Below, piece by piece: positions 8,315-19,200 of a stretch of 64,000 bases of DNA. Where the stretch lies: contig JACRKC010000016.1 of the NCBI GenBank assembly GCA_016235555.1, forward strand, positions 89,002-153,001, written 5' to 3'. Below the pieces are notes generated by a model. It was not told the DNA's origin, made no database searches, and saw only the letters and a list, made by a program, of their open reading frames with translations. Positions within the stretch are counted from its first letter, which is position 1; every line of letters starts with the position of its first letter. The translations under genes were made by a program, and so were the position numbers. This stretch comes from Verrucomicrobiota bacterium. Its GTDB lineage: Bacteria; Verrucomicrobiota; Verrucomicrobiia; Opitutales; Opitutaceae.

Positions 8315-8737
8315 ATGGGCCGGCCGACCAATGCGTTGATCGTGGATGATGAGGTGCATGTGCGCGTGTTTTTGCGCGTGTTGCTAAAGGAGCTTGGCAT
8401 CACCGAGGTCTGGGAGGCGGCCGATGGGGCGGAAGGTTTGGCGATGGCGGGGAAGTTCCGCCCCAGACTTGTGTTGCTGGATGTCAACCTGCCGATGATG
8501 AATGGCCTCGACGTGCTCAGACACCTGATCGTCGAACTGCCGCATGTGCCGGTGGTCATGGTGACTTCGCAAAGTGCCATGAAGACCGTGATGGAAGCGG
8601 CCAAGCTCGGGGCGGCAGGCTACCTCCTGAAGCACAGTGCGCGTGCGGAGGTGTTGAAACTCTTGCGCGAGATCGTCGACCGAGCGGATCAGAACGAAGA
8701 CGAGGACGGGGATCCCGCGGCATCCGAATCGGGCTAA
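8315..8737 (+). CDS. Single-domain response regulator (CheY-like)
   Basis: A 140-residue receiver domain with no output domain: acidic pocket IVDDE (residues 9-13), phospho-acceptor aspartate in VLLDVNLP, threonine in VMVTS and lysine in YLLKHS. A 20-residue acidic tail (DQNEDEDGDPAASESG) replaces an effector. Such stand-alone receivers act as phosphorelay intermediates or bind protein partners. No histidine kinase is next to it. It is followed after 30 bases by a closely similar receiver gene, so the two look like a tandem duplication in one transcription unit. Confidence 0.88.
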   Translation: MGRPTNALIVDDEVHVRVFLRVLLKELGITEVWEAADGAEGLAMAGKFRPRLVLLDVNLPMMNGLDVLRHLIVELPHVPVVMVTSQSAMKTVMEAAKLGAAGYLLKHSARAEVLKLLREIVDRADQNEDEDGDPAASESG

Positions 8738-8767
8738 AGTCGCAGGGGGCGGTGCCGATAAGGCACC

Positions 8768-9214
8768 ATGGAACCGGAAACCGGAGATCTGAACGCGGCT
8801 CCATCGGCCGCCTATGCCGGTCGCGAGCGAGTCACGGCGCTCATCATTGACGATGAGGTGCATGTCCGCGCGTTCCTGCGCACGGCTCTGCGGTCACTCG
8901 GCCTCAAGGAAGTCCATGAAGCTCACGACGGCGAGGATGGCGTCGCGAAATTCCGGCAGCTGCAGCCGGCCCTGGTCCTGCTCGATATCAACATGCCTGT
9001 GTTGTCAGGCGAGGCGGCGATCCAGCAAATCATGGAGATCGACCCCGAGGCGGTCATCATCATGATCACGTCCGACGGCCGGCACGAATCCGTGCGCAAG
9101 TTTCTGGATCTCGGGGCCTCGGGCTACGTGCTCAAATACCGCACGGCCGACGGTGTGCGGGCCGCCCTCGACGAGTTGTTGAGCGGTTTTGACGTCGTGG
9201 TCGAAGCCGCCTGA
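8768..9214 (+). CDS. Single-domain response regulator, paralogue of the preceding gene
   Basis: A 148-residue receiver: LIIDDEVHVRAFLRTALRSLGL, aspartate in VLLDINMP, IMITSDGR and YVLKYRT. It shares the DDEVHVR...LR block with the gene before it, with extra N-terminal residues (METETGD type). No DNA-binding or enzymatic output domain follows. Co-oriented, 30 bases after the first receiver. The conserved Asp, Ser/Thr and Lys suggest it is phosphorylatable. Confidence 0.88.
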   Translation: MEPETGDLNAAPSAAYAGRERVTALIIDDEVHVRAFLRTALRSLGLKEVHEAHDGEDGVAKFRQLQPALVLLDINMPVLSGEAAIQQIMEIDPEAVIIMITSDGRHESVRKFLDLGASGYVLKYRTADGVRAALDELLSGFDVVVEAA

Positions 9215-9244
9215 GAAGCATGGCCGCCGGCTCGCGCCCGGGGC

Positions 9245-9898
9245 TCAGCGGAGGGATTTTTCGAGTTCGCGGCGGTAGGAGCGGAGCGCCTCGAGTTCCT
9301 TCTGCAACTCGGCCCGTTCTTCCTTGGTCTTCGCGGCTTTCATGGTCTCCAGCAGGTCGCGCTCCTCTTCCATGATCTTGACGCGCTCACTTGCGACGGT
9401 GGCCCGCTGTGAACTCGACTCGCCGCCGAAAATGGAGAGGGCCTTCGCGACCTTGGGGTGGTTGAGCGCCTTGTCGACCTCCGTGGGCTTGGTGTTGACC
9501 TTCTCGTGAGCGATTTCGCGCTCCTGCTCGATGATGCGACCGTCGATTTCGTTGATGCGGCTGCGGTTGACCTCGACCTTGGGGAGAATGGTGGCGGGCT
9601 CCTGCTTGGCGGCCGTGGCAGCTTCCTTGGCGGCGGCTTTCGGCGATTTTTTGGCGGCGGTGTCGGTGGATTTCTTCGCGTCGGCGGGCGCCTGGTTGGC
9701 GGCGGGCGCGGCGTTTTTCTCTTCGGTGGAAGTGACGGGGGTGGTCGTGCCGGATGCAGCCTGTTTTTTGGCGTTTTCCTCGAGGATGCGGGCACGGAGC
9801 ATGTCACGCGAAGTGATCTTCGTGTCCTTCTCGTCGGCGGCCATGGCGGCGGCCAGGCCGAGGCTGAGCAGCAGAAGTCGAATGGTGCGCGCGTTCAT
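9245..9898 (-). CDS. Secreted Ala/Lys-rich coiled-coil protein, unknown function
   Basis: A 217-residue protein with a Sec signal peptide (MNARTIRLLLLSLGLAAAMAA). Next is a low-complexity Ala/Lys/Pro/Thr-rich stretch (residues about 45-105, PADAKKSTDTAAKKSPKAAA and similar), then a charged coiled coil to the C terminus (ERVKIMEEERDLLETMKAAK, RAELQKELEALRSYRRELEKSLR). Probably periplasmic. No family recognised. It lies between the receiver pair (convergent) and the enolase terminator, so it is likely its own unit. Confidence 0.7.
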   Translation of the reverse strand: MNARTIRLLLLSLGLAAAMAADEKDTKITSRDMLRARILEENAKKQAASGTTTPVTSTEEKNAAPAANQAPADAKKSTDTAAKKSPKAAAKEAATAAKQEPATILPKVEVNRSRINEIDGRIIEQEREIAHEKVNTKPTEVDKALNHPKVAKALSIFGGESSSQRATVASERVKIMEEERDLLETMKAAKTKEERAELQKELEALRSYRRELEKSLR

Positions 9899-9942
9899 GG
9901 TGTGGTGCGACGGAAGTAAGCCGGGAGCGCGACGAAGACAAA

Positions 9943-9970
9943 GAAAAAGGCCGGGCGTGGCGCCCGGCCT
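9943..9970 (-). terminator. Rho-independent terminator of enolase
   Basis: Ten-base perfect stem AGGCCGGGCG (9948-9957) with its complement at 9961-9970, a three-base loop, and a U-rich tail on the minus strand. It lies 31 bases after the enolase stop. Confidence 0.85.
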
Positions 9971-10001
9971 GGGAAAACCTGCGGGGTGGCGTCGTAGAGC
10001 G

Positions 10002-11555
<1,554 letters not shown>

Positions 11556-12581
11556 CTAGAATGGCGCGCGCGAGCGGCCCAGATTGCGCCAGAACCGCCG
11601 CCAGGCACTCACGGCTTTGGGACGGGAAAGCTCGGGGATTTGATGCAGGAATCCACGGTCGACGGCGAGTTGGGCGACGGTCATGCCCTCGTAGTTGCGC
11701 GTCAGCACGCGCTCGGCCGTGAGTAATTGCGCCGGAATCTGGTCGAGGTGGCCCTCGTAGGCGGCGGCGTGCAGGGGCGTGTCGCCGTTGTCGTTGCGCG
11801 TGAGCAGCAGGTCGGTGGTGAGTTGCGCGGGCGGAATCTTGCTGAGCTGGCCGGTTTCGGCGGCGGCGTGGATGGCCGTGAAGCCCGTTTTGCTGGAGAT
11901 CACGAGATTGTCGTGGGTCAGCAGCGCGGCGGGTATCTGCTCGAGGTGCCCGGCGATCGCCGCGGCGTGAAAGACGGTGTCGCCGGCGCTGGTGGTTTCG
12001 CGCAGGGCGCCGACCGAGAGCAGCGCGGGCGGGACCTGGTCGAGGTGGCCGTTGAAGGCGGCGACGTGGAGCACGGTTTCGCCGCCGAGGTTTTTCTGGG
12101 CGACGTTTTCGGTCGTAAAAAAGCGGGCCGGAATGCGATCGAGTGTCCCATTTTCCGCGGCTTCGTGGAGCAGCGTGTTGCCGATGTCGGTCTTGCCGAG
12201 GACGACCTCAGTGGTGACGAGTGCGACGGGGATCTGGTTCAGGTGTCCGCCGGCGGCCGCGACGTGAAAGACCGTGTAGCCGGCGTTGCTGCGGACGGCG
12301 AGGTGATCGGCGGTGACGAAGCCGGCCGGAACCTCGTCGAGGTGGCCGCCGAGCGCGGCATGATGCAGCGGGGTGTAGCCGGCGTCATTCTTCCGCAGCA
12401 TGGTGTCGGCGCTGAGCGCACCGGCGGGCAATTCCCGCAGGCGGCCGAGCTTGGCCGCCAAATGGAGCGGCGTGTTGCCAGACGCATTCCGCTCCGTCAG
12501 CCGCTCGACCGTGAGCGCCTCGGGGGGAAGCTGGGCCAGCAATCCGCTGCGCAGCGCCGCATCGAGATCGAATTTGTCCAT
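11556..12581 (-). CDS. Ankyrin-like repeat protein with nine 33-residue repeats
   Basis: A 341-residue protein consisting almost entirely of nine tandem units of exactly 33 residues. Each has an ankyrin core (GxTPLHxAAxxGHL) followed by an unusual second part DQIPxxLLTxxxLLxRN in place of the normal ankyrin loop. No signal peptide or membrane segment is visible, so it is probably cytosolic and binds proteins. The last unit is degenerate and followed by a basic C terminus (WRRFWRNLGRSRAPF). ATG at 12581 (MDKFDLDAALRSG) is preferred because the longer frame to 12704 overlaps the divergent receiver gene. Role unknown. Confidence 0.8.
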   Translation of the reverse strand: MDKFDLDAALRSGLLAQLPPEALTVERLTERNASGNTPLHLAAKLGRLRELPAGALSADTMLRKNDAGYTPLHHAALGGHLDEVPAGFVTADHLAVRSNAGYTVFHVAAAGGHLNQIPVALVTTEVVLGKTDIGNTLLHEAAENGTLDRIPARFFTTENVAQKNLGGETVLHVAAFNGHLDQVPPALLSVGALRETTSAGDTVFHAAAIAGHLEQIPAALLTHDNLVISSKTGFTAIHAAAETGQLSKIPPAQLTTDLLLTRNDNGDTPLHAAAYEGHLDQIPAQLLTAERVLTRNYEGMTVAQLAVDRGFLHQIPELSRPKAVSAWRRFWRNLGRSRAPF

Positions 12582-12703
12582 CGGGAGAAGCAGCGAAGTC
12601 GGATGCAAGTCGCGAGGCAAACAAAAGCTGGGCGTAAAACCACCACGGGCGGGCGTAGTGTTTGGATTTGCCAACCCGGCGATGGAAAACAGCATGGGCG
12701 CCA

Positions 12704-13138
12704 ATGAATCCAGCCGCGACTCCCGCCGCGCCCAAGAAAGACGCCGTGTTGCTCGTCGACGACGAGAAGCCGTTGCTTGATGTGTTCACCGCGGCGCTGT
12801 CGCCGCTTTTCGAGGTCACCTGTGCCACGACGGCCCGCGAGGCCGATCTGATTCTGCACAAGAACCGTTTCAAGGTCGTGGTGGCGGATCACCTGATGCC
12901 CGGGGGCAACGGGATGAATTTCCTCACGCGCGCGCGGGAAGAGTATCCGCACATGCAACGCATCCTCGTGACCGGCTACATGAAGCCGGAGATGCTGCTG
13001 CGCAGCGTGAACGAGGCCGCGCTGTTCCGCTATTTGCTGAAGCCCGTCGCGATCGCCGAGTTGATCAAGGTCGTGCAGGACGCGGCCAAGGCGCACGACG
13101 CGAGCGTGGCCGCGGCGGCGAAAGCCAAGCCGGCGTGA
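12704..13138 (+). CDS. Single-domain response regulator, third orphan receiver
   Basis: A 144-residue receiver: VLLVDDEKPLLDVF, phospho-acceptor aspartate in VVVADHLMPGGNGM, threonine in RILVTGYM and lysine in YLLKPV. The domain is flanked by Ala/Pro/Lys-rich ends (MNPAATPAAPKK and AAAAKAKPA). It resembles receivers that precede HD-GYP output domains, but it ends after the receiver. ATG at 12704 is chosen over the TTG at 12662. It is divergent from the ankyrin-like gene 122 bases away, and no kinase is nearby. Confidence 0.87.
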   Translation: MNPAATPAAPKKDAVLLVDDEKPLLDVFTAALSPLFEVTCATTAREADLILHKNRFKVVVADHLMPGGNGMNFLTRAREEYPHMQRILVTGYMKPEMLLRSVNEAALFRYLLKPVAIAELIKVVQDAAKAHDASVAAAAKAKPA

Positions 13139-13226
13139 GAGAGCGTCGGAGAAGGATGTTGGCGTGAGTAGCCAGCGCGGGTGGGTGCGCAGTTTTGGCG
13201 GCTTTTTTGACGCCCATTGACGCCCG

Positions 13227-16200
13227 TCACCGGCCGAGGCGGCGGCGGAGGTAGGGCGCGGTGGGGCTGCGCTTCACGTTCAGCAGGCCCGCCAGCGGGC
13301 CTTGATAGAGCAACTCGCCGCCTTCGGGTCCGCCGACGGGGCCGAGTTCCACGATCCAGTCGGCTTCGGCGAGCAGATCGAGATGATGCTCGATCACGAC
13401 CACGGTGTGCCCCTGGTCGACGAGGGAGTGGAGGACGTGAATCAATTTCTCACAGTCGCTGAGGTGGAGGCCGATGGTCGGTTCTTCCAGTAGGTAGAGG
13501 TTGCGTGGGAGTTCGCCGCGGCTGCGCTCGCGATACGTGGCGAGGCCACGCGAGAGTTCGGTGACGAGTTTGAGGCGCTGCGCCTCGCCGCCGCTGAGCG
13601 TGGGCGAACTCTGGCCGAGCGTGAGGTAGCCGAGGCCGCAATCGCACATGAGTTTGCAGACCTGCGAAAGCTGCGAATGGAAATCGAAGAATGGCGCCGC
13701 TTCCTCGAAGGTGAGTTGCAGGACCTGGCCGATGCTTTTGCCCTTCCACGCGACGTCGTTCAACTCCGGCCCGTAGCGCAGCCCGCGGCAGTCGTCGCAC
13801 GGCAGAAACGTGTCGGGCATGAACGCCATCTCGAGCCGGATGCGCCCCGCGCCCTCGCACGTCGGGCAGCGGCCGCCGGCGGTGTTGAAGGAGAACCGCG
13901 ACGCGGTGTAGCCGCGCATCTTCGCCTCGGGCAACGAAGCGAAAAATTGCCGGATGAGATCGAAAATACCGAGGTAGGTCGCGGGCGTGGAGCGGGGCGT
14001 CTTTCCGATGGGGGACTGGTCGACCTCGATGACGGATTTGAAGCTGTTCGCGGAAAACAGTTCGACAAAGGGCGGGGCGGCGGAGTCGAAGTCCGTGGCT
14101 TTCGCGAAGGTGCGGCCGTTGAGTTTTTTCGCCTTTGCCTTGATCGCGTGCGCGACGGCGGGGTGAAGCACGTCGCGGAAGAGCGTGGATTTGCCCGCGC
14201 CGCTCGGGCCGGCGACCATGATGAGCCGGCCGTGCGGGAGGCGGAGATCGAAGTGCTTGAGGTTGCGGAAGCGGACGCCGGTGAGAATGAGTTCGGGGTG
14301 GAGCGCGTTGTTCAGAACGCGCTTGGTCGAACGCGTAGCGAAACGGCTTTCCGTTCCGCCGGAGCCGGAAGCGGCTCCGCTACGAAGCGCGTTGGGGTCA
14401 ACGCGCTCCACCTCCCGATAGCTCCCGCGCAGCGGGTGGGCGATGCCCTTGGCGAGGAAGAGGCCGGTGAGCGACTTGGCGCTGCGTTTGATTTCGTCGG
14501 GCGTGCCGTGGGCGAGCAGCTCGCCGCCGTGCACGCCGGCGGCCGGGCCAAGGTCGATGATGCGGTCGGCGCGCTCCATCAACTCCTCGTCGTGCTCGAC
14601 CACCAGGAGCGTGTTGCCCTTCGCGCGGAGGGACTGGAGGGTCTCGATGAGGCGGTCGTTGTCGCGCGCGTGGAGGCCGATGCTGGGCTCGTCGAGCACG
14701 TAGAGCACGCCGGCGAGATTCGTGCCGAGCTGCGCGGCGAGGCGGATGCGCTGCGCTTCGCCGCCGGACAGGGTCTCGGTCGGCCGGTCGAGCGAGAGAT
14801 AGCCGAGGCCGACGTGGTCGAGAAATTTCAGGCGCTCCTCGATCTGCGGGACGATGTCCTGGGTGATGAGCTTGCCGCGGGCGTCGAGGTCGAGCTGCCG
14901 CAGGTGGGCGAGGAGCTCGGCCGGGGTGGACGCGAGCAAGGCGGGGAGCGAGAGCGCATAGGTGGGCCGCGCACTCCGGGCGCGGCCGGCCGCGCCCGGC
15001 CCACCAAAGTGGAGCTTCACCGCGCGGCCGATGCGGTTGAGGCGCGCGCCGTGGCATTCGGGGCAGGTTTCGCCCGCGTCGGAGATGTCGTCCGCCGAAT
15101 CGACGCCGAACGCGCGCAGGCGCAGCGCGGCGTCGGCTTCCTCGCCCTCGGCAGTTTCGTCGAGTTGGAGCATCCACGGAAACACCCGGCCGTGGCCGCG
15201 GCACGCCGGGCACCAGCCGCGCGGCGAGTTGAAGGAGAAATTCTTCGGATCGAGTTCGGGAAAACTCTCGCCGGTCTCGATGTCGGTGCGCGTGGTCGAG
15301 AACCACGAGAGAATTTCGCCCTGCGGTGTGAGCAAGAAACACGAGCCTTTGCCGAGTTTCAGGGCGGTCGCGAGAGCCTCGGCAGGCTTGGGTAGGGACG
15401 GCTCTCCGAGCCGTCCGGAGTTTTGGGGTGATTTGGACTTTGAACTTAGGATGCCTCGGAGAGGCGTCCCTACCTTCAGGTCAGCGACGACGACTTCGAT
15501 GTCGTGCTCCTTGTAGCGGTCGAGTTTCTGGAAGGCGTCGACGCGCGTGAGGCGGCCGTCGGCGCGCATGAGGCCGTAGCTTTGGTTCGCGATCCACGTG
15601 GCGATGGGTTGGTGGTGCCCCTTGCGGCCGCGGATGAGCGGGGCGCAGAGGTAGAGGTGCTTCGCCTTTCTGGCCCGGGGCGTGGCGAGGACGCGCGTGA
15701 GGAGAGTTTTCAACTGGCCGACGGAAAGCGGCTGCACCGGCTTGTCGGTGTCGGGGTGGTGTTGCACGCCGAGGCGCGCATAGAGGAGGCGGAGATATTG
15801 GGCGACCTCGGTGATGGTCGCCACAGTGGACTTGCGCGAACCATGCGTGACGCGTTGTTCGATCGCGACGGTGGGCGGGATGCCGGTCAGCCGGTCGATC
15901 GCGGGGCGGGCGAGCTGCTCGACGAACTGCCGGGCGTAGGGCGACATCGACTCCATGAAGCGCCGCTGGCCCTCGGCGAATACGATGTCGAACGCGAGCG
16001 TGGACTTGCCCGAGCCCGAGACGCCGGTGACGACGTTGAGCTGACGGTGCGGGATCGAGAGCGAGAGGTTTTTGAGGTTGTTTTCGCGTGCGCCGGTGAT
16101 CGTGAGATCGGCGGTCCCGAGCGTGAGGGATGATTGGTAAAGTGCCGCATCCTCCGCCGCCGAGAGCTCCGCGGGTTTGTAACGTAATACGTTACAATCA

Positions 16201-19200
16201 TCGAGGGCGGTGCGGAGGAAAGGGGAGGTGGCGGTGTCGGTGGAGGCGACGCTTTCGGGCGGGCCTTCGGCGACGATGCGGCCGCCGTTGGCGCCGGCGT
16301 CGGGGCCGATTTCGATGAGCCAGTCGGCGGACTTGAGCACGTCGAGGTTGTGCTCGATCACGACGACGCTGTGGCCGCGGTCGACAAGCGCTTGGAGCAC
16401 GCCGAGGAGGCGTTTCACGTCGTGGCGGTGCAGGCCGGTGGTCGGTTCGTCGAGCACAAGCAGGGCGCCGGATGGATCGGTAGGTCGGGGTTTATCCCCG
16501 ACATCTGTCGGGCGTAAAGCCCGACCTACATCGTCGGTCGCGAATGCACCGAGATACCGCACGAGTTTCAACCGCTGCGATTCGCCGCCGCTGAGGGTGT
16601 TGAGCGGCTGGCCGAGGGTGAGATAACCCATACCAACGGAATCGAGGGTCGAGAGGCGTTGCTGGATTTCCGGGTGCTCGGCGAAGAGCGACAGTGCGTC
16701 GCTCACGCTGGTCGCGAGCAGATCGGCAACGGAGCGATTCTGCCAGTGGATCGCGAGGACTTCGGGTTTGAAGCGGCGCGTCTCGCAGACGGGGCACGGC
16801 ACGAAGACATCGGAGAGAAACTGCATCTCGACCCGCTCGTAGCCGAGGCCCTGGCAGTGGTCGCACCGGCCGTCGCCGCTGTTGAATGAGAAGGACGACG
16901 GGCTGAAGCCGGCCTCCTGCGCGGCGGGCGTGGCGGCGAAGAGTTCGCGGATGAGTTCCCACGCTTCGGTGTAGAGTGCGGGGTTGGAGCGCGGCGTGCG
17001 GGAGAGCGGCGACTGGTCGACGAGGACGATTTCGGAGAACACGCCCGCAGCGGGCGTGAGTTGAGAGCTGGGAGTTGAGAGTTGAGAGTCGGAGAAGGTG
17101 ATCGCCTCGATCGCGGCGGGGTCCTCCGTGAGCTGGTGGCGTTGAGTGAGGAGACCCTGGTAGATGACGTTGTCGAGGAGGGTGGATTTGCCGGAGCCGG
17201 AGACGCCGCTGAGGCAGACGAAGCGCTGGAGCGGGAGGCGGAAGGAGAGGTTTTGCAGATTGTGTTTCGAGGCGTTCCTGAATTCGAGCCAATGGACGGA
17301 AGCGCTGCTGGATTCTTCGCTGCGCTCAGAATGACAAACCACCGGGCGGCGTTGTGAGGGCGTCTCGATCGATTCGCGGCCGGAGAAGTAACGACCGGTG
17401 ATGCTGGCGGGCGAGGCGAGCATCGCGGAAACGGGGCCTTGGAAAACGATGTGGCCGCCGCGGCCGCCGGGCTCGGGGCCGACTTCGATGACGTGATCGG
17501 CCGCGCGGATCATCGCTTCGTCGTGCTCGACGACGACGACGGTGTTGCCCGCGTCCGTGAGCGAGCGGATGATCGCGATGAGGCGGTCGATGTCGCGCGG
17601 GTGAAGGCCGACGCTCGGCTCGTCGAGGACGAAGAGCGTGTCGACGAGCGAGGTGCCGAGGCAGGAGGTGAGGTTGACGCGTTCGACCTCGCCGCCGGAG
17701 AGCGTTTTCGACGGGCGGTCGAGCGTGAGGTAACCGAGACCGACCTGCTCGAGGTAACGAAGGCGGGTGACGATCGATTCGTAGGCGAGGGTCGCGCTGC
17801 GGTCCGCGGTGGCGCGCGGAAAAGTGTCATTTAATAGATGACACTTTTCCAGGCGAGCGAGGAGGTCGGAGACGGGGAGTTGATAGAGTTGGGGGAGAGT
17901 CTGCCCCTGCCAATGCCAGCAGAGCGCTTCGGGTTGAAGGCGCTGGCCGGCGCAATCGGGGCAGGGATTGTAGGCGCGGTAGCGCGAGAGGAACACGCGC
18001 ACGTGCATCTTGTAGGTGTTCTTCTCAAGCCAGCGGAAGAAGCCCTTCACACCATACCAATACTGCGGCCACGTCTTGCCGTTGGCCTCGCCGTAGCCGG
18101 GCTCGCCGTCGATGATGAACGCCCGCTGCTCAGGCGAGAGCGCGGCGAACGGAACGTCGGTCGGAATTTTCTTCTTTTTGGCGAAGACGCGCAGGTCGTT
18201 GACCGACTCCTGGTAGATTTCGCCCTCCCAGCACTTCAGGGCCCCGTCGTCGATCGAGAGCGACTGGTCCGGGACGGCGAGACGGTAATCGATGTCGATG
18301 ACGCGGCCGAAGCCGCGGCACTTCGGGCAGGCGCCGAGCGGAGAGTTGAAGGAAAAGAGCGCGGGCGACGCGGCGCGGAAGCTGCGGCCGGTCTTCGGCG
18401 AATGGAGACCGCGGGAGAAGTGGCCGAGCTCTTCGAATTTTTGATTTTCGATTTCCGATTTTTGATTTCCAAACAAACGCACCTCGCCCTGGCCGAAGTG
18501 GAGGGCGGTTTCGACGGCTTCGAGGAAACGGGATTTTTGCGACGGTTCGAGCGTGACGCGGTCTTGGGCGACGAAGAGGTGGTCGGTTTTGGCGAGTGGT
18601 TTCGGGGTGGCGGCGAGTTCGTCGAGGCGATGGAGGGAGAGAGTGGAATCGGCTCGCTGGCGCTCGCCGCTACTAACCAGCACGCGCACGTAGGACTGGC
18701 CCTGGAGGTTTTTGATGATCTCGGGCCAGGTGAGATTGGCGGGTTTGGTGACTTTGAACGCGACGATGGCCTGCGCGCCGGGGTGGGCGGCGGCGGATTT
18801 TTCCCAGATGGTCTGCGGGTTGTCGTCTTCGACTTTTTCGCCGGTGGCGGGATCGAAGCACTCGGCGACGTGGCTGAACCAGACTTTGAAGAAATCGGTC
18901 AGCTCCGTCATCGTGCCAACGGTGGAGCGCGAGGTCTTGACCGTGTTGGTCTGCGCGATGGCGATCGACGGGCGGATGTTTTCGATCGAGTCGACCTTGG
19001 GTTTATCGAGGAGGTCGAGGAACTGGCGCGTGTAGGCGGAGAAGGTTTCGACGTAGCGGCGCTGGCCCTCGGCGTGAAGCGTGTCGAAGACGAGCGAGGA
19101 CTTGCCGGCGCCGCTGAGCCCGGTGACGACGACGTAGCGGCCGAGGGGCAGGTCGAGGTCGAAGCCCTTGAGGTTGTTCTGGCGGACGCCGCGCAGGCGG

